Shown here piece after piece: positions 27,343 through 35,149 of a stretch of 39,118 bases of DNA; the stretch's first letter is position 1; each line of letters starts with the position of its first letter. Where the stretch lies: the NCBI GenBank assembly GCA_903929795.1, contig CAIYWC010000028.1:1-39118 (forward strand), given 5' to 3'. The DNA comes from an uncultured Myxococcales bacterium. GTDB taxonomy: Bacteria; Myxococcota_A; UBA9042. Below the pieces are notes generated by a model, which saw nothing but the letters and a program-made list of their open reading frames with translations, had not been told where the DNA came from and made no database searches. The position numbers and the translations under genes were made by a program.

Positions 27343-30288
27343 CTACGGGCAACCGCCGACGTTTGTACACTCGCTCACGCAAACGCCGTCCCACGCGGTC
27401 GAACAGCAGTACGGGTCGCTCTGGCACACGCTCGTCCCACAAGAACAGCCGTTACAGCCTGCGGTCGTCTTTGCGAGGCAGCCCGAGGTGCCCGTGCAAG
27501 AGCAGTCGGAGGGGCAGGAAGTGCAGTTTTCGGTGACCGCGCATTTGCCGTCGCCGCAATAGCCTGTGCATGCGCCGCAGTCGTATTGGCAGGTGCTGCA
27601 CGACTCGCTGCCGCTGCACGTGCCGTCGCCACAATAGTCTGTGCATGCGCCGCAGTCGTACTGGCAGGTGCTGCACGATTCGCCGCCGCTGCACACGCCG
27701 TCCCCGCAATATCCGGCGCACGCTCCGCAGTCGGTGGGGCAGGTGCCGCACGACTCGCTGCCACTGCACATGCCGTCGCCGCAATAGCCGGCGCACGCAC
27801 CGCAGTCGGTGGGGCAGGTGCTGCACGACTCGCCGCCGCTGCACACGAAGTCGCCACACGTCGTCGTCGACACGCACGTTCCGCTCGCGTTGCAGGTCAT
27901 CTGTGTGCCGCAGCTCGCGCCGGAAGGCAGGGCCGTGTTCTTGCAGCCGCCGCTGCCGTTGCAGCTGTCCGTTGTGCAAACATTGCCGTCGTTGCAGTTG
28001 AAGGCCTTGTTGCTGCAACCTGTGGCCGGGGCGCATGAATCCGTCGTGCACGGGTTGCCGTCGTTGCAGTTTGCAAGGTTCGACTGATGTGCGCACGAAC
28101 CGTTCGCGCACGCGTCGTCGGTACACGCGTTGGCGTCGTCACAGTTCACCGCGATCCCAGAACACGCGCCGCCGCTGCATTGGTCGGATTTTGTGCATGC
28201 GTCGCCGTCGTTGCATGCCGTCCCCAGAACTTTGGTCACATACTTGCACGCGCCGGCGGAACAACTGTCTGTCGTACACGCGTTCTTGTCGTCGCAGACC
28301 ATTGCAGTGCCAACGCAGAACGAACCGCTGCACACATCACCCGACGTGCATGCGTTGCCATCATCGCACGCGCCCGCCACGTCGGTGTGCTGACATCCGC
28401 TCGGTGAGACGCAATTGTCCGTCGTACACGGCTTGCCGTCGTCGCAGCTGGTCTGCGACGTTCCTTGGCATTGCCCATCGCTGCACGCGCTGCTCGCCGT
28501 GCAAGCGTCGCCGTCGTCGCACTTCGCTGTGGAATTGACATGCTGGCAGGCTGCGGACGCGTCACAACTATCTGTTGTACATGGGTTTAGGTCATCGCAC
28601 TTCGCCTCTCCAGTGCAGACCATGAACTTGCACGCGTCGGCGACCGTGCATGGATTGCCGTCATCGCAACCGCCGACTATGCCAGAGTGCACGCAGCCCT
28701 GTGACGTCTCGCATGAGTCTGATGAGCAGACGTTGCCATCATCGCAGTTGAGCGGCGGTCCGCCTACGCAGGTCGTTCCGGTACACGAGTCGGGAAGCGT
28801 GCACGCGTTGCCGTCGTCGCACTCGTTCGGTGAGGCAACGTGCACGCAACCGCCGGTCGGCGCGCAGGAGTCATCGGTACAAGGATTCCCGTCATCGCAC
28901 GGATTCGCGCTCCCCGGGGTGCAGGCACCAACCGCGCACTTGTCGCCGACTGTGCACGGGTCGCCATCCTCGCATGCGAGGTCGTTGTTGGCGTGCTCGC
29001 ACCCTGAGACCGCCGAGCATGAGTCTGTAGTACAAAACACGCCGTCATCACAATTCACTGAGGAGCCAGCGCAGCCAGCGCCATTTTCGCCATTGCACTT
29101 GTCGTCCGCCGTACAGGCATCGCCGTCATCGCACTCCCGAAAACTGTCCGTCCACGTGCAACCACTCGCGGGAAGACATGCGTCGTCCGTGCACAGTTTA
29201 CCGTCGTCGCAGATCGTCGTATCGCCACCGGCGCAGTTGCCGCCGCCGCACTTCTCGCCGAACGTGCACGCATTGGCGTCATCACAGGGCAGGGCATTGT
29301 CGTCATGATTGCAGCCGTTCCCGGTGGTACACCAGTCGTCGGTGCAAGGGTTGCCGTCGTCGCAGTCCTGCGCCGTCTCTCCGAGGCACGCGCCACCTAC
29401 GCAGCTGTCGCCAGTTGTGCACGCGTCCCCGTCGTCACACACCATGATGGCGTTGCCATGCTGACACACATTGGCACCATCGCAGCTGTCGTCGGTGCAG
29501 GGATTGTTGTCGTCGCAAGCCGAACTGTCGACGCAGTTCTCGCAGTCGATGCCCGTCTTCTTCGGGTTGACACATTCGTCGCAGGTCGGCCCCATTTTTT
29601 TCGGGTCCAGGCATTGGTCGCACGCGATACCCGTCATCTTCGGGTCCGAGCATTGCGTGCAGGTCGGCCCCGTGAACTTCGAATCCGCACATTGCTCACA
29701 GCTGGCACCAACCTTTTTTGGGTCAACGCACGCGTCGCAGGTTGGCCCGGTCTTCTTCGTGTCCATACATTGGTCGCACTGGGCGCCGGTCTTTTTTGGA
29801 TCCAGACACTGCGCGCAAGTCGGTCCTGTCATCTTCGCGTCCGCACACTGATCACAGTTACCGCCTACTTTCTTGGGGTCAACGCAGACGTCGCACTTCG
29901 CGCCCGTCTTCTTCAAGTCCGCGCACGCGTCACAGCCCGCTCCTATATAATCTGCCTTGCACTTGGTGCAGCCTGGCAACTCCACGTGTGGATTCGAGCA
30001 CTGATCACACACCTCCCCGGTCCGCGTGACGTCCGCGCACTGAGTGCACCCGGTCCCCGTGTAAGTCGGCACGCATGCCTTGCAATCAGCACCCGTGTGC
30101 CGAACGTCGCCGCACCTGGGACACGTCTGCTGACCGATGTGCGGGTCCAGGTCATCGCAGTCCAGTTCCGCCGGCACCCCGTCGTTGTCCTGGTCGTCGT
30201 GCGGATTGTCCCAAGCAGGTACGGTAGCTCCTACGCACGCAGAGGCCACGAGAAGGCTCAACCAGAGTAACGGGGCCTTGCACTTCAT
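27343..30288 (-). CDS. Secreted 981-residue Cys-rich repeat protein
   Basis: The start MKCKAPLLWLSLLVASACVG is a signal sequence; LVASAC is an imperfect lipobox, so the protein is either a lipoprotein or secreted. An Asp-rich DQDNDGVPAELDCDDLD segment resembles calcium-binding repeats. Three repeat zones follow: 15 units of 12-13 residues (CDxCxDPKKTGxx) at about 56-255, some 21 CDDGNPCTxDSC-type units at about 258-780, and five 25-residue units (CGDGxCSGxESCSTC). The end reads CCSTAWDGVCVSEC. Such disulfide-rich repeat proteins are common at the surface of myxobacteria and probably form a stiff stalk; no enzyme motif is seen. It is the last gene after K9 and the TPR-Lcl protein, 12 bp from the latter. 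Confidence 0.88.
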   Translation of the reverse strand: MKCKAPLLWLSLLVASACVGATVPAWDNPHDDQDNDGVPAELDCDDLDPHIGQQTCPRCGDVRHTGADCKACVPTYTGTGCTQCADVTRTGEVCDQCSNPHVELPGCTKCKADYIGAGCDACADLKKTGAKCDVCVDPKKVGGNCDQCADAKMTGPTCAQCLDPKKTGAQCDQCMDTKKTGPTCDACVDPKKVGASCEQCADSKFTGPTCTQCSDPKMTGIACDQCLDPKKMGPTCDECVNPKKTGIDCENCVDSSACDDNNPCTDDSCDGANVCQHGNAIMVCDDGDACTTGDSCVGGACLGETAQDCDDGNPCTDDWCTTGNGCNHDDNALPCDDANACTFGEKCGGGNCAGGDTTICDDGKLCTDDACLPASGCTWTDSFRECDDGDACTADDKCNGENGAGCAGSSVNCDDGVFCTTDSCSAVSGCEHANNDLACEDGDPCTVGDKCAVGACTPGSANPCDDGNPCTDDSCAPTGGCVHVASPNECDDGNACTLPDSCTGTTCVGGPPLNCDDGNVCSSDSCETSQGCVHSGIVGGCDDGNPCTVADACKFMVCTGEAKCDDLNPCTTDSCDASAACQHVNSTAKCDDGDACTASSACSDGQCQGTSQTSCDDGKPCTTDNCVSPSGCQHTDVAGACDDGNACTSGDVCSGSFCVGTAMVCDDKNACTTDSCSAGACKYVTKVLGTACNDGDACTKSDQCSGGACSGIAVNCDDANACTDDACANGSCAHQSNLANCNDGNPCTTDSCAPATGCSNKAFNCNDGNVCTTDSCNGSGGCKNTALPSGASCGTQMTCNASGTCVSTTTCGDFVCSGGESCSTCPTDCGACAGYCGDGMCSGSESCGTCPTDCGACAGYCGDGVCSGGESCSTCQYDCGACTDYCGDGTCSGSESCSTCQYDCGACTGYCGDGKCAVTENCTSCPSDCSCTGTSGCLAKTTAGCNGCSCGTSVCQSDPYCCSTAWDGVCVSECTNVGGCP
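27496..27858 (-). repeat. Five tandem 75-bp coding repeats
   Basis: Units start at 27858, 27783, 27708, 27633 and 27558, an exact 75-bp period, and encode CGDGxCSGxESCSTC(P/Q)xDCGACxGY. The last unit is degenerate (CAVTENCTSCPSDCSC). Confidence 0.85.
27945..29517 (-). repeat. About 21 CDDGNPC-type coding repeats
   Basis: Two kinds of unit largely alternate: one like CDDGNPCTxDSC...GCxH, the other like CDDGDACTxxDxC...GxCxG, making a supra-repeat of about 45 residues. They resemble the CTDC repeats of slime-mould extracellular matrix proteins. Confidence 0.75.
29532..30123 (-). repeat. Array of about fifteen 36/39-bp coding repeats
   Basis: Each unit encodes C-x-x-C-x-D-P-K-K-T-G-x-x (12 or 13 residues) of the Cys-rich protein. 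Units differ in sequence but keep length and Cys codons, so this is a protein repeat rather than a CRISPR or satellite array. Confidence 0.8.
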
Positions 30289-30300
30289 CGCGATCTCCTT

Positions 30301-32181
30301 CTATTCGCGGCGCGAAGTCAGCGCGGTGGCGTCAGGTTCGGGCATCGACTGAAAGCCCAGCAATGTCCCGATTCCGCCTAGCAACAGCAGCCCGCCCGCC
30401 GTTCCTGTTCCGATCGCGGCATTCTGCCATGTCGCCGAGCTGGCGTAATTCTCCGTGGCGATGCTACGTAGCTGCTTGGTGCTGTTTGTGTCCGCCGCTG
30501 TCCGGTAATCCGCCGTGTTCAGGTTTGCCGCGCGCTCGAAGTTGGCTGCCACCAGCACCGACGCGATGGCCACCGCCGTGACAATACCTCCAGTCCACAC
30601 CGCACCCTTTGCCCAGCGTCGCAACGACTCGCGTTTCCGCACGAGTTGCCACTCTGGATCGACCATGAAGTCGCTTTCTTGCAGGCGCAGGTCCAAGACC
30701 TGGCCGGGTTGCAAAGTGCCGAGCGGCTGCGGTCGCGGGAGGTACCCGCGAAGCTCGAATCGGCCGTTCGCGTGGGTACCCGGTTCGACGGCAACAATGT
30801 CGATCTGGGATAGAACCTGCGCTTTGCCCGCCTCGTCGTCCATCCTGAAGACAAGGTCGTCGCTCGAACTTGTCACACGTAACGCCGCGGGCAGCCTGAT
30901 TTCTGTCCCGGTCTGCTTGAGCACCGGCAGCCTCACGTCGCCGCGTTGCCAGATGAATTTGGCGGGCCATTCTTGGAGTTGGACCTTGCCATCGCCGACG
31001 CTCAGGGGGCGATCGTCGGCGAAAAGTTGGTCACCCGGTTGGAGGCCGATGAAGCCCACGCTCCCCCAGACCAGCGCCACGTCGCGCGTTTCGCCCGATT
31101 CTAGCTTCAGGCGCGTTCGCCATGGACCGTTTCCTGGACGCAACACCACCAACTCGAACTCTAGTCGAAATCCGATTCGGAGCTCCGACGATTGCAACCG
31201 CCGCAAAACGCCGTCGATCCGGACTTCGTCTGACGGCGCCCAACCGGTCAGACGCAAGGTTCCGGGGGCGTCCTCGGACTTTGCGCTCTCCTCCAAGCCG
31301 GGCTGCCGGTCAACTTCGGGCGGCGATTTGCCCAGATCAGCCTGTTCAGGATCGTTCGACGGGCGATGCTCCGGAGTAACGGCAGTTGTGGCCGCAACCG
31401 ACTTCGCTGTACCTCGAACGCAGGTGGCCGGAAGCACGGTGCGCACAGAGTCGCGGGCCCAGCGCGACTCGCCGGTGTTGAAGTCGACGATTGCGACGGT
31501 GCCGGTGTCGCGGGTGCCGACGGTCCCAGTCCAATGCCAGCTTCCGGATGTGTTCGGAAACACGTGACTACCGGTACCCAGCGCCGAAACTGGAATCTCA
31601 TCGACCGCAGGCAAACGCCACCCGCCGTAACCTGATGTCATGCGCCGACACCGTTCCGCCGCCCCCGACCAGTCAACCGGGGGCTTCTCCGCCCCGCGTT
31701 CCCAAGTGAGCCCGGTTAGCCGATCCGTGACGAACTGCCCTGATTCGTCAATTGTGAAGCGTCCGGATTGTGTCCGATCGCGTTCGACCTCCGCGGCATG
31801 CTCCCGCGCCTTTTCCACCTTGTCCAAGTGTCTTCCTGGGTTCGCCAAATACGCCGCATAGTGGCGAGCCGCCTCGTCAAGTCTCTGGGCCTTCTGGAAC
31901 GCGCGGGCGGCGCTGTACAAATAGTCAGTCCCCGCGCGGTCGAGTTCGTACGCTTGGAAGTAAAGCTCTGCTGCGAGTAAGAAATTCTCGCTCTCGTTCG
32001 CCGCGTTTTCCGCCCGAGCAGCGAGCGCTTCTGCCTTAGCCGTGGACGAACTGTGAGCGGGTTCAATGGCCTCCAAAGCCCGTGGATTGGCGAGGCCAAG
32101 GCCCAAGGTGCAGAGAAAAACTGCAACCAACGTGAAGTCGCGGCGGATCAACAACTGGAAGAGCCTAATCGTCCAACGCAT
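30301..32181 (-). CDS. TPR-Lcl/DUF1566 protein with C-terminal membrane hairpin
   Basis: 626 residues from the ATG at 32181, with GGAGG five bases upstream; the start lies within the last 17 bases of K9, so translation is coupled. An N-terminal hydrophobic segment at about 14-31 (FTLVAVFLCTLGLGLA) should export the protein. TPR-like helices lie at about 60-115 (AAELYFQAYELDRAG, AARHYAAYLANPG). An Lcl domain occupies about 140-255 (LTGLTWERG, GGWRLPAVDEI, TCVRG), here without a kinase. Beta-rich segments follow at about 305-520 (two similar stretches, TLRLTGWAPSDEVRIDG and LQPGDQLFADDRPLSVG) and may be PEGA-like. Two membrane segments lie at about 535-560 and 593-615. It probably acts with K9 as an outer sensor subunit. 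This family is not named with certainty. Confidence 0.75.
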   Translation of the reverse strand: MRWTIRLFQLLIRRDFTLVAVFLCTLGLGLANPRALEAIEPAHSSSTAKAEALAARAENAANESENFLLAAELYFQAYELDRAGTDYLYSAARAFQKAQRLDEAARHYAAYLANPGRHLDKVEKAREHAAEVERDRTQSGRFTIDESGQFVTDRLTGLTWERGAEKPPVDWSGAAERCRRMTSGYGGWRLPAVDEIPVSALGTGSHVFPNTSGSWHWTGTVGTRDTGTVAIVDFNTGESRWARDSVRTVLPATCVRGTAKSVAATTAVTPEHRPSNDPEQADLGKSPPEVDRQPGLEESAKSEDAPGTLRLTGWAPSDEVRIDGVLRRLQSSELRIGFRLEFELVVLRPGNGPWRTRLKLESGETRDVALVWGSVGFIGLQPGDQLFADDRPLSVGDGKVQLQEWPAKFIWQRGDVRLPVLKQTGTEIRLPAALRVTSSSDDLVFRMDDEAGKAQVLSQIDIVAVEPGTHANGRFELRGYLPRPQPLGTLQPGQVLDLRLQESDFMVDPEWQLVRKRESLRRWAKGAVWTGGIVTAVAIASVLVAANFERAANLNTADYRTAADTNSTKQLRSIATENYASSATWQNAAIGTGTAGGLLLLGGIGTLLGFQSMPEPDATALTSRRE

Positions 32182-33865
32182 GTCTGCCTCCAGCGCCAGG
32201 GCCGACCTTCCGTGTCTCGACATGCTTCACAGCCGAAGGAACCGCGCGCGGTGCAGAGTCTCTTTGATTCTGAGTTGTTACCGAGGATGCTTGCGCTGCG
32301 GCTGCGGCTTTCTTGGCCTCGGCAATCGCGGCATCAACCGCGCGCTGCGCCTGCGCCTTGAGCACTACCGCCTCGTAATCGTCGCGGAGTTTCAGCGCAG
32401 CCTGAGCCTTGGCGAGCGCGGTTACCGGATCCTTGCTCGCCAGCGCGGCATTGCCGGCTTCCACCAAAGCGCGCACTTCCGCCTGATCCGCGTGACGCTT
32501 CGCCTCAGCCGGCGACTCCACGCTCACCGGCGGCGCTGGCGGAGAATCGGCAGTTGCAGGCACAGCCGGCTGGGGTGCGGGCGTGGCGACCGCGACTGTG
32601 CTTGGCGTACCGGCGTCAGGCGCAGCAACCGCGGGCTCGGGCTTGTCCGATGGCCACATCGCAAAACCGGCGAGGCACAACAAGCCTCCAGCACCAAGCG
32701 CCGCTGCCCAAACTGTCGCGCCGTTGAAGGCGCCCCGCTGCGCCTTCCTCACCGCGGCTGGCGCCGCAGATTTGCCTTGACCGCGGCCACTCGCGTCGTC
32801 CGGCGCTCGTCGCGGAGTCGCCGTGTCGTGGGGAGGCGCTACCACGACGACGGGTTGCTTGGGCGTCTGCGCGACGGGCTCCTGTACCGGAGCGACGGCT
32901 GGAGGTGCCGGACTCGGAAGTGGCACTTCTGCTGCAACAACCGCACGAGTTGGGATGACGGACGGCTCCGCCTCCATCGCGATGCTCGCGCGCCTCACAC
33001 CCGCGCCTGGCACGGTGCTCTCAACCGCCCGCAGCAACGGCCAAGCATCCGCGAACCGTCCTTCCACGTTCACCGACAACGACTGCGCCACGACGTCGCT
33101 CAGCCGCGTCTGCAGCTGACACACGTCCGCCAACGCCGGAATCACGAGCAGGCCCTGGTACAGCTGCAGCAATTGGATGTTGTCTTCCGCATCGAGCGGC
33201 AACTTGCCCGCCACCAAGTGCCACAGCATCATCCCCAGCGCCCAGACGTCCGCGCGCGCGTCGACATCCTTGGAACTGCGAAACTGCTCTGGCGACATGT
33301 ACGGCACCGTTCCCAGGCGCGCGTTCGTCCGCGTCCCGACATTCGCCGTGCCCATGACCTTCGCGATGCCGAAATCCGCAACCTTGGGGATCCCTGGCCA
33401 AGCCCGTCCGTGTCCCAAATCCAGCAGGATGTTCTCGGGCTTGAGGTCCCGGTGCACGACCGCCGCGCCGTCCAAGCCTTCACGATGCGCGTACGCGACG
33501 GCGTCCAGCACCGGCCGCATGACGGCGACCACATCCGCCACGGGCCAAGCGCCGGGCCGTTGGTCCATCGACTCGCGCAGCGTCATGCCGTTCACGAGGT
33601 CCATGACCAGCGCGATGGCCTCTTCGGTCTCCACGTAGTCCGTCACTTGGACGATGTTGGGGTGGCGCAGGCGAAACTGCGCACTGGCCTCCTGGCGGAA
33701 CCGCTCGACCGTCTTGGGGTTCATCGCAAGATTGGGCAGCAGCACCTTGACTGCATGCTCGGTGCCCATGCCGATGTGGCGCGCCTTGTAGACGATGGCC
33801 ATGCCGCCGTCACCGAGGACGCGGTCAATTTCGTAGTTTCCGAGACGGGTTCCGGGCTTGAGCAT
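32165..33865 (-). CDS. K9: class B-like Ser/Thr protein kinase with TPR-like tail
   Basis: 566 residues, starting MLKPGTRLGNYEIDRVLG at ATG 33865 with AGAGGCCC upstream; longer in-frame starts look non-coding. The kinase domain (about 9-285) has GDGGMAIVY, HAVKVLLPNL, HRDLKPENILL, DFGIAKV and GTVPYMSPEQF. A long Pro/Ala linker precedes a membrane segment at about 380-402 (AAALGAGGLLCLAGFAMW). The outer part (about 440-540) is Ala-rich helix with TPR character (ALVEAGNAALASKDPVTAL, AQAALKLRDDYEAVVLKA). It is the most diverged class B member and the only kinase on the minus strand. Its operon partners are the TPR-Lcl protein and the Cys-rich protein, so its signal is probably envelope- or matrix-related. 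Confidence 0.9.
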   Translation of the reverse strand: MLKPGTRLGNYEIDRVLGDGGMAIVYKARHIGMGTEHAVKVLLPNLAMNPKTVERFRQEASAQFRLRHPNIVQVTDYVETEEAIALVMDLVNGMTLRESMDQRPGAWPVADVVAVMRPVLDAVAYAHREGLDGAAVVHRDLKPENILLDLGHGRAWPGIPKVADFGIAKVMGTANVGTRTNARLGTVPYMSPEQFRSSKDVDARADVWALGMMLWHLVAGKLPLDAEDNIQLLQLYQGLLVIPALADVCQLQTRLSDVVAQSLSVNVEGRFADAWPLLRAVESTVPGAGVRRASIAMEAEPSVIPTRAVVAAEVPLPSPAPPAVAPVQEPVAQTPKQPVVVVAPPHDTATPRRAPDDASGRGQGKSAAPAAVRKAQRGAFNGATVWAAALGAGGLLCLAGFAMWPSDKPEPAVAAPDAGTPSTVAVATPAPQPAVPATADSPPAPPVSVESPAEAKRHADQAEVRALVEAGNAALASKDPVTALAKAQAALKLRDDYEAVVLKAQAQRAVDAAIAEAKKAAAAAQASSVTTQNQRDSAPRAVPSAVKHVETRKVGPGAGGRHALDD

Positions 33866-34213
33866 GGGCCTCTGTGCTTCGCGAGCGCTCGGAGCATAGT
33901 GCGCGCCGACAAGTTGCGGAAGGGCGCAACCGACCAATCGGTGCGATCGACGAAGATGCCCACGCTGGGCCTGAAACCCCGGTCTGAGCGAACGCGCCTG
34001 TCGTGGCATGTCGAGACTCGCTGGAGCCACGTCGGTCCACATGCCGCGCCAGTGCGATTGGGAGGTTGGGCCCGCATGGGCAGAGGCCGACACGGTCCTG
34101 GACGCCTTGGTTCAGTTTCGCCCGATCACTCGGAGCTCCACATCGGCAGGTTCGTGGCGCCACACTGCCCATCGGGAAATGACGAGTTCGCGGAGCGGCG
34201 GCTTCGTCGATAC
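33866..34213. other. Intergenic stretch upstream of K9
   Basis: About 350 bases between the HNH gene and K9, both on the minus strand. Reading toward K9, CACTATGCTCC (33893-33903) contains a -10-like TATGCT, but no good -35 element lies at the right distance. No gene, RNA or repeat is recognisable. Confidence 0.4.
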
Positions 34214-34978
34214 CTACCCAGCAAACACCTTTTTCCTGTGCCACACCAAGTACTTCCAATGCTCGGCCTTCAGACCGCCCACCTGCATGGCACCGTTGAT
34301 GCCCAAGAGACCGCGCGACGCCGAATCCAGCTTTCCTGACACGATCACCCGCCCGTCGTCCGCGAACGTCACAAGCCCGCGATCAAACGCAGCGTCCAGT
34401 TGCGGCGCCAGCAGCAGCCCGTTGAACACGTCCAGCCGCTCTGCGTCCGTCGGGCAGTCCGCCCACGGCTTGATGTGGCTCGCCCGCAGCAGCTGCGGCA
34501 CAGCCAGCCCGGTCACCGCGCAGCGGCCCTGCCAGTACTCCAGCAGGCCAACGCGAAACACGTCCTGGCCGACGCGCTGCACCACCATCCGCTCGACCTC
34601 GGTCGTCCGCGGCAGACCGGCGATATTGGCCTGGAAGACGTGCAGTAGCTCGTCCGGCAGCGTCCGTGCCAGCGGGACGACGCGATAGAGCAGGGCTCCC
34701 AACGCCTCCACTGACGTCACGCAACGCGCCCCTGCCGCGCCGACGGGTAGCGGGTTGACGTGCGCGACGCCGTGATCTGCCAGCGCCTGCGCGACGTTGT
34801 GCTGCGATACCGCGGCGACGAAAAGCGCGTCGGCCAGCGACGTCAGCCACACGCGCACGGGCGAGCGCGAGGTGCCGAAGCACAGCCACTCGCCCGTCGC
34901 CGGCAGCTCCAGGTCAAAGCCGGCGTCGGTCGCAGCCTTGCGCATGCGAATCAGCACTTGGGGCGGGATCGTGGTCAT
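34214..34978 (-). CDS. HNH endonuclease (HNH_2-type)
   Basis: 254 residues, ATG 34978 with GCGGAGCTGCG as ribosome site. The N-terminal half (about 1-140) is unassigned. The C-terminal half matches the HNH_2 type: RVGLLEYWQGRCAVTGL, RASHIKPWADCP with the catalytic His, and NGLLLAPQLDAAFDRGLVTF with the conserved Asn and Asp, followed by LLGINGAM. Proteins of this layout are usually restriction-like or defence-associated DNases. The 31-codon ORF upstream overlaps its start by ATGA, and operator-like repeats lie in the same stretch, so expression is probably tightly controlled. It differs from the HNH protein at 3784-4338 and is not a duplicate. Confidence 0.85.
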   Translation of the reverse strand: MTTIPPQVLIRMRKAATDAGFDLELPATGEWLCFGTSRSPVRVWLTSLADALFVAAVSQHNVAQALADHGVAHVNPLPVGAAGARCVTSVEALGALLYRVVPLARTLPDELLHVFQANIAGLPRTTEVERMVVQRVGQDVFRVGLLEYWQGRCAVTGLAVPQLLRASHIKPWADCPTDAERLDVFNGLLLAPQLDAAFDRGLVTFADDGRVIVSGKLDSASRGLLGINGAMQVGGLKAEHWKYLVWHRKKVFAG

Positions 34979-35070
34979 CGCAGCTCCGCGTCGTGGCTAT
35001 CGGCCAAAGTGCGAACGTCGGGTTTCGCGCGACACGATGCTTGGCCGATAGGATAACTGCTTTGTTTCAT
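34975..35070 (-). CDS. 31-codon leader ORF overlapping the HNH gene
   Basis: ATG at 35070 follows GGAGGCACAACAGC, a strong ribosome site with nine-base spacing. The product begins MKQSSYPIGQASC and ends LRDxHDAELR-like, then TGA overlaps the HNH ATG as ATGA. Two of the operator-like TTGGCCGATAG sites lie inside it. It may be a leader peptide that couples translation to the HNH gene, or a small independent protein. The sequence matches nothing I recognise. Confidence 0.5.
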   Translation of the reverse strand: MKQSSYPIGQASCRAKPDVRTLADSHDAELR

Positions 35071-35129
35071 GCTGTTGTGCCTCCATCGGCCGCGGTTCTA
35101 TCGGCCACGGCGCTCGATTTGGCCGATAG
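34997..35129. promoter_or_regulatory. Iterated TTGGCCGATAG operator-like sites
   Basis: CTATCGGCCAA at 34997-35007 faces TTGGCCGATAG at 35041-35051, and CTATCGGCCA at 35098-35107 faces TTGGCCGATAG at 35119-35129. Weaker half sites occur at 35084-35092 and 35133-35139. The two inverted pairs lie upstream of and within the leader ORF of the HNH gene, as expected for repressor binding, though hairpin-forming RNA is also possible. Confidence 0.6.
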
Positions 35130-35149
35130 GAGTTGGCCAAGCGTCGTAC

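Noticed and set aside
27496..30123. Possible CRISPR or satellite array
   Set aside because: Periods are 36/39, about 66 and 75 bp, all multiples of three, with diverged units preserving Cys codons; they are protein repeats.
32066..34339. 757-codon open frame on the + strand opposite K9
   Set aside because: Shadow of the K9 gene; Arg-rich and without domains.
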